Shown: in pieces, positions 54,754 through 64,000 of the stretch
Layout: the number at the start of each line of letters is the position of its first letter
Position numbering within the stretch: position 1 is the stretch's first letter
Origin: Zymoseptoria tritici IPO323
Taxonomy: Eukaryota > Ascomycota > Dothideomycetes > Mycosphaerellales > Mycosphaerellaceae
Reading direction: 5' to 3'
DNA length: 64,000 nucleotides
Assembly: GCF_000219625.1 (NCBI RefSeq)
Contig: NC_018209.1
Coordinates: 1,302,001 to 1,366,000, forward strand
Notes under the pieces: model-generated
Told to the model about the DNA's origin: nothing
The model's input: only the letters and a program-made list of their open reading frames with translations
Database searches by the model: none
Made by a program: the position numbers and the translations under genes

Positions 54754-57679
54754 CTGTTTCCTTAGAAACATACTCCCCCTAAGCTAGCTAGGAGGCTTCT
54801 TTATACTTAGTAGCCTTTAGCTAATTAAGCTTAGACTACTTATGTTAGTTATCTTAGGACTATATATCCTAACCTAATATTTGCTCCCCTTAAGATATTA
54901 AAAGGGAGGCTTAGTTTCTCTCTCTCTATATAGTATTAAACATATTCTCTACTTCTTAAAGATAAGAAGTAGTAAGAGGTTAGGCATCTTGCCCTTAAGC
55001 ATCCTAGCCCTAATCTTAATCCTTAGTATAGATAGTATAGACTTCCTATTCTATAGTAATAGGTTATATTAGTTGTAGGAAACTCTCCCCCTAGAAGTTT
55101 AGGGCAGTAGGTATTATACTATATACCTTATCCTTATTATATATTACATAAGGAGAGGTTACAATCTTATACTAAAACCTAGTAAAGGCAGATAGTTTAA
55201 ACTTCTAAACTATATAGTTAGTTAAAGTACTTCCTAGAATCCTAGATTCTAGTATTTCTCTACTCTAAGATAGAACTTCTATAAATTAGGTCTCCCCTAA
55301 TTATATAAATATGCTCTATATCTAAATCTCCTAACCTTTGTTAGATTAATATATAGAGTTCTAGTATTAAGATCTTAATTAAATTCCTAAAGAGGAATCT
55401 TATTAGTTAATAGGTATACTAGCCTATTAGTAAGGAAGATTATATATATAACTACAAAACTCTAAAAAAGGAGAGGTAGGCTAGAGTTAATTATTATTAC
55501 TCTTACCTTGTTAAGGATAATCTTATTAGATAATTCTACAATTCTATTCTACTTAGGAGTATAGGGAGCTAAGAAATCCTATCTTAGTCCCTTATTCTCT
55601 ACAAATGTAATTAGATTATTATTATTAAACTCTCCTCCTCTATCTAAGAACTAAATCTTAACTATCTTTTTGTACTAGTTAAATATTTTAGTAGTCTATT
55701 TCTTAATAATTTGTGCAGCTTGTAATTTAAGCTTGCAGAAGATAGCCTATCTCCTTCTTAACTTTATATTAGTAATTATAAGGATATACTTATATTTAAA
55801 GATGTCTAGTAGAAAGATTAGTCTTATAATATTAATATAGACCTTATCTAATAAGGATTAAGGTATTAGTCTTAGAGTTCTTAATACTACTCTTTATAAC
55901 TTTATAAGCTTATATAGCTTATAGTGCTTAAGTATAAATATATTAATCTACTTAAGTCCTTAGACTTAAGCCTTTATTATACTAAGAATCTTGTTCTCTA
56001 TATAGCCTAATCTCTAGTGCTATCTTGTTATATTAGCCTTAGGTATAGTAAAAGTTAGATAGGATATATTCCTATTAGTTGTAGAAGCAACTTTAGTACT
56101 CCCCTTAAGGAGAGAGATAGTTATATTCTAGAGGATTAGAATATTATAAGTAGACTAAACCTTGCCTATCTTCTTATTATTCCTTAGAATATATAAAGAT
56201 AGCCTGTCTAGGTAGACCTTATACTTTAGCTAAAGAGTCTCTACTAAGATAAGATTATAATTAGAGTTAGGAGAGTATAACATATCTTGCAAGGTAATAT
56301 TTAACTTATTCCCCTTATACTTTATTATAATCCTTATACTTCCTAAGTATATAACTATACTTTGTCTAATAGCTTAAGAAAACCTAATTAGGGTTTCTAG
56401 GGGTTTAAGGTCTAAAAACTAGGACTTATTATTAAAGAAGTAGTATAATATACTAGAATCCTAGATAATAGTATTACTCCTTTATATTTTAGTAATAGCA
56501 ATTACTACTCCTATAAATAAGCTATCTAAATTAAAGCCTAAGCCTATATTAGAAGAGGAGATAGGCTTAATTACTATAATACCCTTTCCTCCCTTCTTAT
56601 TATATCTCTTACTCTTATCTTAGGACTTCTTCTTATCCTTATTAGATTTTCCTTTTCCTCTATATACTTAGGACTTTAGGGCCTTATTAGGATGCTTCTT
56701 AAAGTAATTTATATTTATATAGATATAATAGGTATACTTAATATACTAATTATTATCTACTATAGCACCCCTAAATCCTTCTATTGTCCTTTATATCTAT
56801 AGAGGAGGTTCCTTAATTAATAAGGTAATTAGCTCTTTAAGAGTTATATTCTTAATATAATAGGATTGTCTCTAGCTTCTTAGGTATTCTAGATAGTAAA
56901 GGCCCTAGATAAAAAACAACCTAATCTACTTATTACTAAAGGTAAGCTTTAAGACTAGAATATTCTTAGACCTAGAGTATTATTCTATTATAGAGATATA
57001 CTTATAATACTACTTTTAGAAGTCCTTATAGTACTTCTAAGTATTTATTCCTTAGATCTTAATATTACTAATTCTAAGAATCCTTAGGCTATTATAAATG
57101 TTTATAATTATAACAGGCCTATAGGTAGCTGTAATAGTATTATATAGTTCCTTAGCTATCTTCTCTATATCCCTAAAGTTAGGCCTTAGAGATTAGTTAA
57201 TCCTTTTACTAATAATCCTATATATAATTAGGTTATACTTATGCTAGACTTAGAGAGGAGTTAGTCTTAGTCTACTAGTTAGAATAGGTTCTATTACTAG
57301 AGTGTCCTCTCCTTCTTTTTAAGAAGGAGTTAGAGCCTAGGAGGATAAAGTAGTACTCTCCTTAGTTAGTAGAGAGGGATATCTAACTTTAATTCCTAGC
57401 TTTAGTTAGGCAGGGCACTAGGGAATATTATAAAAGATATAGCCTAATACCTCCTTATCTATAAGGGCTGCTTTAAGTATTCTTAACTAGTCTAAGAAGT
57501 TACTTCCCTTTCTTAGGACTTTATTCTCCTTTGTAGTCTTAAACTTATTAGCTTATATTATAGCTATTATTATAACTAGCTCTTTCTCGGCTCGCTAGTT
57601 AACTATCTAAATAGTGTATAATAAGGTTCTAGTAGCTGCGCTTAGAACAGACAATTCTTCCTTAAGTATATAGTAGTTA

Positions 57680-57695
57680 CGCCGGGCTTATAACC
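57680..57695 (-). other. copia B primer-binding site
   Basis: Identical 16 bases CGCCGGGCTTATAACC next to the 5' LTR, as in copy A; reads as the anticodon arm of tRNA-Ile(UAU). It escaped change in both copies although most of the surroundings is mutated; it contains no CpA or TpG. Confidence 0.55.
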
Positions 57696-57866
57696 TATTA
57701 TAATTAGACTTAAGCTAAGTAGAAGAGGACCTCTAATTTGTAGGTATATATTGTTATGTAGAGAGAATCTTAAGTATAAGATTCTTACTTTAGCTATCTG
57801 TGTGTAGGAATGCCTTGGCACTAGTTACGTGCACTTTACTAATGGTTAGTCTAATAATCCACAACA
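57696..57866 (-). repeat. copia B 5' LTR
   Basis: 171 bp, plus-strand ends TATTATAATTAGAC and AATCCACAACA. Its terminus is 173 bp before the TMS1 ATG. Confidence 0.93.
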
Positions 57867-58039
57867 GGGACGACGAGACGAGCCTGGCATGACTAATCAT
57901 TTGAGTCCTCAGGCATTACCACGTGACTGGCATCATCGTCGAAGCTCAGACGCCCGCCATCGATCCAGGCAGACGACAGCCACCCTCTCCTCTCCCTCAC
58001 TGACCTTCCACCCCATCTACCTCTCCCGCTGCCGTCAAT
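57867..58039 (+). promoter_or_regulatory. TMS1 promoter remnant with CACGTGAC site
   Basis: Only 173 bp separate the LTR from the TMS1 start. A CACGTG E-box (57920-57925, followed by AC) resembles binding sites of bHLH factors such as Cbf1; function not shown. Any upstream elements beyond GGGAC were pushed 6.4 kb away by copia B. Confidence 0.4.
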
Positions 58040-59728
58040 ATGGGTGCCGTACTCGCCCTTCCCCTGCTGGCAGTTCCCAGCATAGGCACAGTACGACCAT
58101 CCGCTCCGCCCTCTCCTCCGGCGCATCGCTGACCTCCAACCTCTCAGATCTTAACCTTCGGCGCAAGTTGCTGTGGCGCCGTATGTCGCTCTGCCTCTCG
58201 ACGACACTCGTACATAGCTAACGCGATCCTCAGGCCACCTGCTCCGCCGTCTGCTCCGCCTGCGGCAAATGCAACAACTCCATCGCCACCCGTATCGCCT
58301 ACGCCTTCCTCCTTCTCCTCAACTCCCTCCTCTCGTGGATCCTGCTCACTCCCTGGGCCGTCAAGAAACTCCAAGCCGTACTCCTCGACTATGTCACGAT
58401 CAATTGCGCTGGACACGATTGTTTCGGATTCGCCGCTGTACATCGGGTGAACTTTGCGCTGGGACTGTTCCACTGCATTCTCGCTGGACTGCTGATTGGG
58501 GTGAAGTCGTCAAAGGATACAAGAGCCGCGCTTCAGAATGGATACTGGGGTCCGAAGATTGTGGTTTGGCTGGGATTGATTGTGGGGAGCTTCTTGATCC
58601 CAAATCGCTTCTTTGAGGTGTGGGGGAATTATGTTGCGTTTGGAGGAGCTGTGTTGTTCTTGTTGTTGGGATTGGTGCTGTTGGTGGATCTGGCGCATAC
58701 TTTTGCGGAGTTCTGCATCGACAAGATTGAGGAGACGGATAGTGGACTCTGGAGAGGCATTCTCATCGGAAGCACTTTGAGCATGTTCTTGGGAAGCATT
58801 GCGATGACGATTGTCATGTACATCTTCTTTGCGGGAAGTGGATGTGCGATGAACCAGTCCGCTATTACGGCGAGTCTTGTCGAGCTACGGCTTCATTGAG
58901 ATCTGCTGACCATTGACTACAGATCAACCTGGTCCTTCTCCTCACCATCGCAGTGCTCTCGATTCACCCGACCATCCAAGCCTCCAACCCACGAGCTGGT
59001 CTCGCCCAAGCCGCCACTGTCTCGATCTACTGTACCTATCTCACTCTTTCCGCCGTGGCCATGGAACCCGACGACAAAAACTGCAATCCTCTTATCCGTG
59101 CGACCGGCACACGCAAGGCATCTATCTTCATCGGCGCGGTTGTAACTTTCATCACCTGCGCCTACACCACTACTCGTGCGGCGACGTATGGCCTCGCATT
59201 GGGAAGCGGAAAGGGAAGTGGTGCTATTGCGCTTGAGGAAGACGATCACGCTGGCGGACACGGACTGGTTGACACACAGCCAGAGAGCAGGCGGGAGATG
59301 CGGGCAGAGGCGTTGAGGAGAGCAGTCGAAAGTGGTGCCCTGCCCGCCAGCGCACTAGATGAGAGCGATGACGACGATGACGATGACGACCCGAAGACTG
59401 GAAAATACAAGAATGATGATGAGAAGGCTCGTGTTCAGGTATGTTTTCGAACGCACCACGCGCGTCAAAGGTCGGGAGCTGACACATCCTCCAGTACAAC
59501 TACACCATCTACCACATTATCTTCATGCTCGCCACAGCATGGATCGCAACCCTTCTCACACAAAATATTGGCGGCGACAAGCACATTACCAAACCGGATG
59601 ACTTTGTGCCGGTCGGAAGGACGTATTGGGCGAGTTGGGTCAAGATTGTGTGTGCATGGGTGTGTTATGGGATTTTTGGATGGACGCTTGTTGCTCCGGT
59701 GGTATTGCCGGAGCGGTTTGAGTATTGA
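58040..59728 (+). CDS. TMS1: TMS1/serine incorporator family membrane protein
   Basis: Five exons: 58040-58090, 58148-58180 (33 nt), 58234-58869, 58923-59438, 59495-59728; 489 aa. Introns 1, 2 and 4 are GT-AG (57, 53, 56 bp). Intron 3 (58870-58922) starts GCGAGT and ends ACTACAG, a GC-AG intron, required to keep CAMNQSAIT joined to INLVLLLTIAVLSIHP. The N-terminus MGAVLALPLLAVPSIGT and the Cys-rich FGASCCGAATCSAVCSACGK are Serinc hallmarks, and about ten hydrophobic helices follow. An acidic loop (DESDDDDDDDDPK, about 380-392) is cytosolic in related proteins. Family members are vacuolar or plasma-membrane proteins linked to serine-derived lipid metabolism. Confidence 0.9.
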
Positions 59729-60133
59729 TTTTGTAATGTGATATTGTTATGAGTAACAGCTGGGATACACAGAAAATCTACGACAGCTTATGGATGCGTT
59801 GATCCTGAGAAATTCAACGAAGGTCATTTCCCGTGTATGGATCAGTGGCTCTTTCCTAGAGTCATTCACTTGTCTTCTATAGAATGCGTCGTGTGACCTT
59901 TCACATGTTAAAACACCCGCGGAACGACTCCGCGCGGCATTGGATGGAGAGCTTTGGGCTTGACTGGGGTTGTGGGGTAGGTTCACGGCGGGAACCTTCG
60001 GCAATGGGCAAATGGCTGACTTCACCTTCTTCTTTCCTTCCAGGAACATCATCCTTCGATTGACATTGGAATTTGTCTGTCTTTCGAAGAGAATCGCCGC
60101 GGACCTGGACAGCAAGAACCAAAACCGCCCATC
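59729..60133. other. intergenic
   Basis: Spacer of 405 bp with the TMS1 3' end and the promoter of the ThDP enzyme; no gene seen. Confidence 0.4.
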
Positions 60134-62051
60134 ATGTACACCGCCTCATTCGCCTTCTTCGAGGCACTATGGGATGTAAGTCCACTCCCCTCCCATCCAA
60201 CACCTCAACTCCACACCGCCACCCTCTCTACCCTCATCAACTAAAACCCCCTCCCAGGCCGGCGTAACTCACGTCTTCGTAAACCTCGGCAGCGACCACC
60301 CCTCCATCCTCGAAGCAATCGTCAAAGGCCAACGCGAAACCCCCCACAAATTCCCCAAAATTCTCACCTGCCCCAACGAAATGGTCGCCATGTCTCTCGC
60401 CGACGGTTTCGCCCGGCTCACCAACCGTCCACAAGCCGTCATCGTGCACGTTGACGTCGGCACCCAGGGTCTCGGAGCGGCGGTGCACAATGCATCTTGT
60501 GGACGGGCGCCGGTGTTGATTTTCGCGGGACTGAGTCCGGTGACGTGTGAAGGGGAGCTGAGGGGTAGTCGTACGGAGTATATCCATTGGATTCAGGATG
60601 TGCCGGATCAGAGGCAGATTGTGGGGCAGTATTGTCGGTATAGTGGGGAGATTAAGAGGGGGGTAAATGTTAAGCAGTGAGTTGCGGGTTTTGTTTTGAG
60701 GTGGTGCTGGTGGGTTGGCTGACGCGGTGGTGATAGATTGGTCAATCGTGCGTTGTCCTTTGCTACGTCGGAACCGAGAGGACCGGTCTATTTGCTTGGA
60801 TCTCGGGAGGCTATGGAAGAGGAGATCGAGCCTTACTCCATCAACCAAGCACATTGGACGTCAGTCACCCTTGGCGGACTCACGCCACCGCAAGTCTCCC
60901 TCATCGCCGACGCTTTGATCGAAGCTGAACGGCCTCTTCTCATCACCGGCTACTCAGGCCGCAACCACTCCGTCCCCGCCGCACTCGTCGACCTCGCAAC
61001 GGCAGTCCCAGGTCTCCGCGTCCTCGACACCGGCGGCTCAGACATGTGCTTCCCCTCCAACCACCCCGCCTGGCTCGGTCTCCGCTACGGCGTGCACGAA
61101 GCAATCCCCAAAGCCGACGTCATCCTCGTCCTCGACTGCGACGTCCCCTGGATTCCAACCCAATGCGCCCCCTCCCCCACCGCCAAAATCTACCACCTCG
61201 ACGTCGACGCCCTAAAACAGCAAATGCCAGTCTTCTACATCCCCGCCCTTGCCCGCTTCCGCGTCGACGCTTTCACCGCCATCTCCCAACTCGCAACCTA
61301 CACCACCTCCACTTACTCCACCCGCGTGCAATCGGCACCTTACACCGACCGCGCCGCCGCTCTTCAAGAATCTCACAAATCCGCCATAACCCACCTGCAA
61401 TCCCTCGCCGTCCCGGAACCCGACAACACCTTCCAAACCTCCTACCTCGCCTCCCGTCTCCGCGCTCTCTTACCAGAAGACACAATCTTCGCCATCGAAG
61501 CCGTGACCAACGCTCCCTCCATCCACGACCAACTCCGTCCCCACCTCCCCGGAACCTGGATCAATTGCGGCGGCGGCGGACTAGGCTGGTCCGGAGGCGG
61601 CGCTCTTGGAATAAAACTCGCCGCCGATGAAGTCGCCGGCGGGAAGGGTAAGGGGAAATTCGTTTGCCAAATCGTCGGCGACGGGACGTTCCTGTTCAGC
61701 GTTCCTGGTTCGGTATACTGGATTGCGGAACGGTATAAGATCCCGATATTGACGATTGTGCTGAACAACCAAGGTTGGAATGCTCCGAGAAAGTCCCTGC
61801 TACTCGTCCATCCAGAAGGGTTAGGGTCTAAGGTGGACAACGAGGAGTTGAACATCAGTTTTGCGCCGACGCCGGATTATGCGGGGATTGCGAGGGCGGC
61901 GAGTGGAGGGAAGTGTTGGGCGGGACGGGCGGCGGACGTGGAGGGATTGGAAGTGAAGTTGAAGGAGGCGATTGAGGTTGTCAAGGGAGGGAGGACGGCG
62001 GTGTTGGATGCGCAGTTGGGGGGGACGGTGGGGAAGTATCAGGGGGAGTAG
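60134..62051 (+). CDS. ThDP-dependent enzyme, acetolactate synthase/benzoylformate decarboxylase-like
   Basis: Exons 60134-60175, 60258-60676, 60737-62051; introns of 82 and 60 bp; 591 aa. The N-terminal PYR domain has the catalytic glutamate in CPNEMVAMSLADGFAR (Glu55). The middle domain spans about 195-330. The C-terminal PP domain carries the ThDP motif: GDG at 468-470, 26 residues, then NN at 497-498 (VLNNQGW). No signal or mitochondrial presequence is seen, so it is not a typical mitochondrial Ilv2, and a Ser/Gly-rich GGGGLGWSGGGALG loop precedes the motif. Reaction is probably 2-keto acid decarboxylation or carboligation; substrate unknown. Confidence 0.82.
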
Positions 62052-62677
62052 GCGGGTGAGAGTCGAGACGGAGTATGGGTGATGCCTGAGGCATGAGGCG
62101 CTTAGTCAGTGCGTGTCTAGGAATCTGAATAGAGTTTGCGGTGCTCAACTTTGGCCCCAACTTCATCCTCTGGTCCTAGGTGCTTTGCAGAGACGCATCA
62201 ACAGCGCAGCCGTCTTTGCTTGGACGAACTTGAATCCATCAGGATCTTGATGGAAATAGCTGCAGCGCGATGCGAGAAGCACAGCAGCACAAGTGAGATG
62301 AAAGACGCGTCGGTCCGTCTGAGCACAATCCCGGACGAATTCGCGGACGAACGAGGAAGCGGACGGATTGTTCTCCACCATGCCGGCGGATTCAAGATTC
62401 CTTCGAGCTCGCCTTGGCCGACGTGATTCGCTGCTTCTGCAGAAACCTTGCGAACGCGGTCGGCCAAGCGGACGAAAGCTGCAGATATGCGAGCAGCGGG
62501 TCAAGTCCGGCCGGTGATAATGTGCGAGGCGTCCTGAGAGGTGGCTTATTCCCAGATTGATATATGTTTTTGATCTCGCAGGAGGTCGGCTTTCTGTCTG
62601 CTTTCATTCTTACAGCGAGGCTCAGGCATTTTGATCTTTGATATCTCGCAGTCCAGGTATCTGCTCGAGATCAGAAC
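62052..62677. other. intergenic, SDHC promoter region
   Basis: 626 bp; frames on both strands overlap each other without domain or splice support. Confidence 0.4.
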
Positions 62678-63341
62678 ATGTCTCGGACCGTATCCCGCAG
62701 AATCGGACAGCAGGCGTTCCGACAGGGTTTGTAGCCTTCACGACCCAACAGATCGCATCTGACAATTTGCAGATGGACTGGCTCTATCACGTTCGGTATA
62801 TCAGCCCTTTGTGAATACCTTCGCAGGCCGACAGCAGCAGCAATGGTATACTCCCACCGACACCTCCATGCCACCGCTGCGCTGATCGTTCTTGCGACCC
62901 AGCTTCGCTGCAACATCACCAAGTCACAAGATCTCTACAAGGCCTGAGGCAGTCTCGCCCCTCGCCCGCCAACGCCTCAATCGGCCTATCGCACCACACC
63001 TCACAACCTACCGCTGGCGTATAAACATGGTCCTCTCCAGCCTCAATCGTATCACGGGTGTCGCTCTCAGCGGAGCCTTCTACGCCTTCGGAGCCATTTA
63101 TATGATCTGGCATCCATCCATTGAAACGATCGCAGCGGGCTTCGCTGCGTGGCCAGTGGTGCTGCAAGTTGCAGCGAAGTTCGGAGTCGCACTGCCTTTC
63201 ACGTTCCATTGCTTCAATGGTGCGAGTCATTTGGTTTGGGATGCGGCGAAAATGATCACGAATCGACAGGTCACTCGGATGGCGTGGGGTGTTGTGGGGT
63301 TGGGCGTGGGTTCGGCGATGGGGTTGGCTGTTTTGTTGTGA
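62678..63341 (+). CDS. SDHC: succinate dehydrogenase cytochrome b560 subunit
   Basis: Exons 62678-62726, 62773-62845, 62903-63341; introns of 46 and 57 bp with CTGAC/CTGAT branches; phases 1 and 2 agree; 186 aa, normal for the family. The N-terminus MSRTVSRRIGQQAFRQ is a mitochondrial presequence. Family motifs: RLNRPIAPHLTTYRW, SSLNRITGVALSG (quinone site region) and HCFNGASHLVWD with the heme-ligand histidine; three membrane helices follow the usual spacing. It anchors complex II in the inner mitochondrial membrane and, with SDHD and SDHB, forms the ubiquinone pocket, the target of SDHI fungicides. The two small 5' exons encode only the import sequence. Confidence 0.9.
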
Positions 63342-63714
63342 GGGATGTTTCTGGTTGTGATGCAGTCCCGGGATCACCATCGACAACACATTGCTCGCAG
63401 ATCCCAGCGAAGATCAGGACAGGGACACATGGAACATCGACGTAACAAGCAGTCTTCACTCCGATCGCCCAGGGACCGGTGAGAATGTTGACAAGCAGAA
63501 AACGGCGCCCTGACTCGGTGCTCCATATTCGGCACATCTAGTGTTTCCGAAGCCACAGACCAAACGTCCCGGCAAAGTTTGACAGCGACGAACAGCCCGA
63601 CTCGAAAATGTCGCAATTGACTCGCAGCATCTAGATGCATCCATTTGGCGAGACTTCGTTGACTCGTGTCTTTTTTTTGAAGAGTATGAGGCATGAGAAG
63701 AGTACGATACCGAT

Positions 63715-63814
63715 GAGTCGACGACATCGATGTTACACACATCCCAGCGCCTGACGACGCTTCTGAGTCGACGATGTCGATGTCAAACACATCCCAGCGT
63801 CTGTTGATGAGGAC
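63715..63814. repeat. 50-bp tandem duplication, two units
   Basis: Both units begin GAGTCGACGA and share CACATCCCAGCG; 63715-63764 and 63765-63814. They have diverged by a scatter of substitutions. Directly upstream of the TATA box. Confidence 0.8.
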
Positions 63815-63824
63815 TGAGGAAAGG

Positions 63825-63830
63825 TATAAA
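63825..63830 (+). promoter_or_regulatory. TATA box
   Basis: TATAAA, 105 bp before the ATG at 63935, with a pyrimidine- and CAACA-rich leader after it, typical of highly expressed fungal secreted proteins. Confidence 0.5.
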
Positions 63831-63934
63831 GATCTCCAAGTCGCACGAGGAGGAACTCTCTATCCCAACATCCAACAACTTCAACCGCCTCTTCATAACC
63901 TCAACCAACTCAATCAGCTCTCCCTCCCGCCACG

Positions 63935-64000
63935 ATGCACTTCAAGTACCTCGCCGCCACCGTCCTCGCGGTCGCCGTTACGGCCGCACCATTCGTCTCC
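63935..64000 (+). CDS. secreted protein, N-terminus only
   Basis: ATG in context CCACGATGCAC, followed by MHFKYLAATVLAVAVTAAPF, a signal peptide with an Ala-x-Ala-like cleavage site. The window ends after 22 codons, so the product cannot be named. Confidence 0.6.
   Translation, partial: MHFKYLAATVLAVAVTAAPFVS

Larger units (their letters stand above)
51512..57866 (-). mobile_element. Ty1/copia LTR retrotransposon, copy B, full length, RIP-inactivated
   Basis: 6355 bp, minus-strand coding, flanked by GGGAC. From its 5' end: LTR 57696-57866, primer site 57680-57695, degenerate gag knuckle near 56720 (KYTYYIYTNADYFKKHP-like, Tyr in place of Cys), protease site near 56450, integrase core with DRGGEFNN at about 55621-55645 and YTPK.NRIVE just after, RT, RNase H ending near 52910, a 1.2-kb non-coding stretch with a tRNA-like sequence, polypurine tract 51683-51692, LTR 51512-51682. 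All frames carry many stops. The order PR-IN-RT-RH identifies copia. Same family as copy A. Confidence 0.93.
63342..63934. other. intergenic with tandem repeat and TATA box
   Basis: No gene seen. It contains a two-unit 50-bp repeat and a TATAAA box serving the gene at 63935. Confidence 0.45.

Noticed and set aside
61046..61630. 194-aa plus-strand Arg/Pro-rich frame
   Set aside because: Shadow frame of the ThDP enzyme.
1..64000. CRISPR array or prokaryotic-type operon
   Set aside because: Repeats found are LTRs, LINE copies and short tandem repeats; gene structure is eukaryotic.

Overview
The window looks like a filamentous ascomycete chromosome segment, most likely Dothideomycetes (my inference). 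Spliceosomal introns are short (46-89 bp, with CTNAC/CTAAC-type branch sites), the single-copy genes are typically fungal (PEP7, TMS1, SDHC, a mitochondrial PPR protein), and the transposons carry the signature of repeat-induced point mutation (RIP): CpA/TpG almost gone, TpA in excess, Trp codons turned into TAG and Cys codons into Tyr.

Layout. (1) 1-4.97 kb: BTB/POZ-like genes on the minus strand (one cut by the window edge, two complete), a small secreted cysteine-rich protein, and the 3' piece of a gene split by a transposon. (2) 4970-28128: one 23.2-kb nested transposon block. A Ty1/copia element (coding on minus, 171-bp LTRs, target duplication AGATA) was invaded by two full-length LINEs in opposite orientations, and one of these was invaded by a third copy of the same LINE. 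Removing the LINEs leaves 6.34 kb, the size of the second copia copy. (3) 28.1-34.7 kb: the other piece of the split gene, a second small secreted cysteine-rich protein, and four more BTB-like genes. (4) 35.2-51.5 kb: PEP7-like FYVE protein, a 797-aa protein of unknown function, a mitochondrial PPR protein, a secreted GDSL esterase and a 676-aa secreted Thr-rich modular protein. (5) 51512-57866: second, un-nested copia copy (target duplication GGGAC), ending 173 bp before the TMS1 start codon. (6) 58.0-64.0 kb: TMS1 (serine incorporator), a ThDP-dependent decarboxylase/acetolactate-synthase-like enzyme, SDHC, and the first 22 codons of another secreted protein.

The main story is a BTB-like gene family, at least seven members, spread on both sides of a RIP-inactivated transposon island. 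Members share recognisable upstream blocks with the motif GAAGTGAATGAGC, and about 1.4 kb around one gene (2853-4425) is matched by another segment (29865-31280), so tandem or segmental duplication built the cluster. Two candidate secreted effectors lie in the same TE-rich part, as in 'two-speed' fungal genomes. The copia family has two unusual traits: a primer-binding site matching the anticodon arm of a tRNA-Ile(UAU), implying half-tRNA priming, and a tRNA-Cys-like pseudogene followed by a hairpin and T-run in its long 3' non-coding region.

Exon models were assembled by hand from splice signals and reading phase. No similarity search or transcript data were available; family names rest on motifs I could see.
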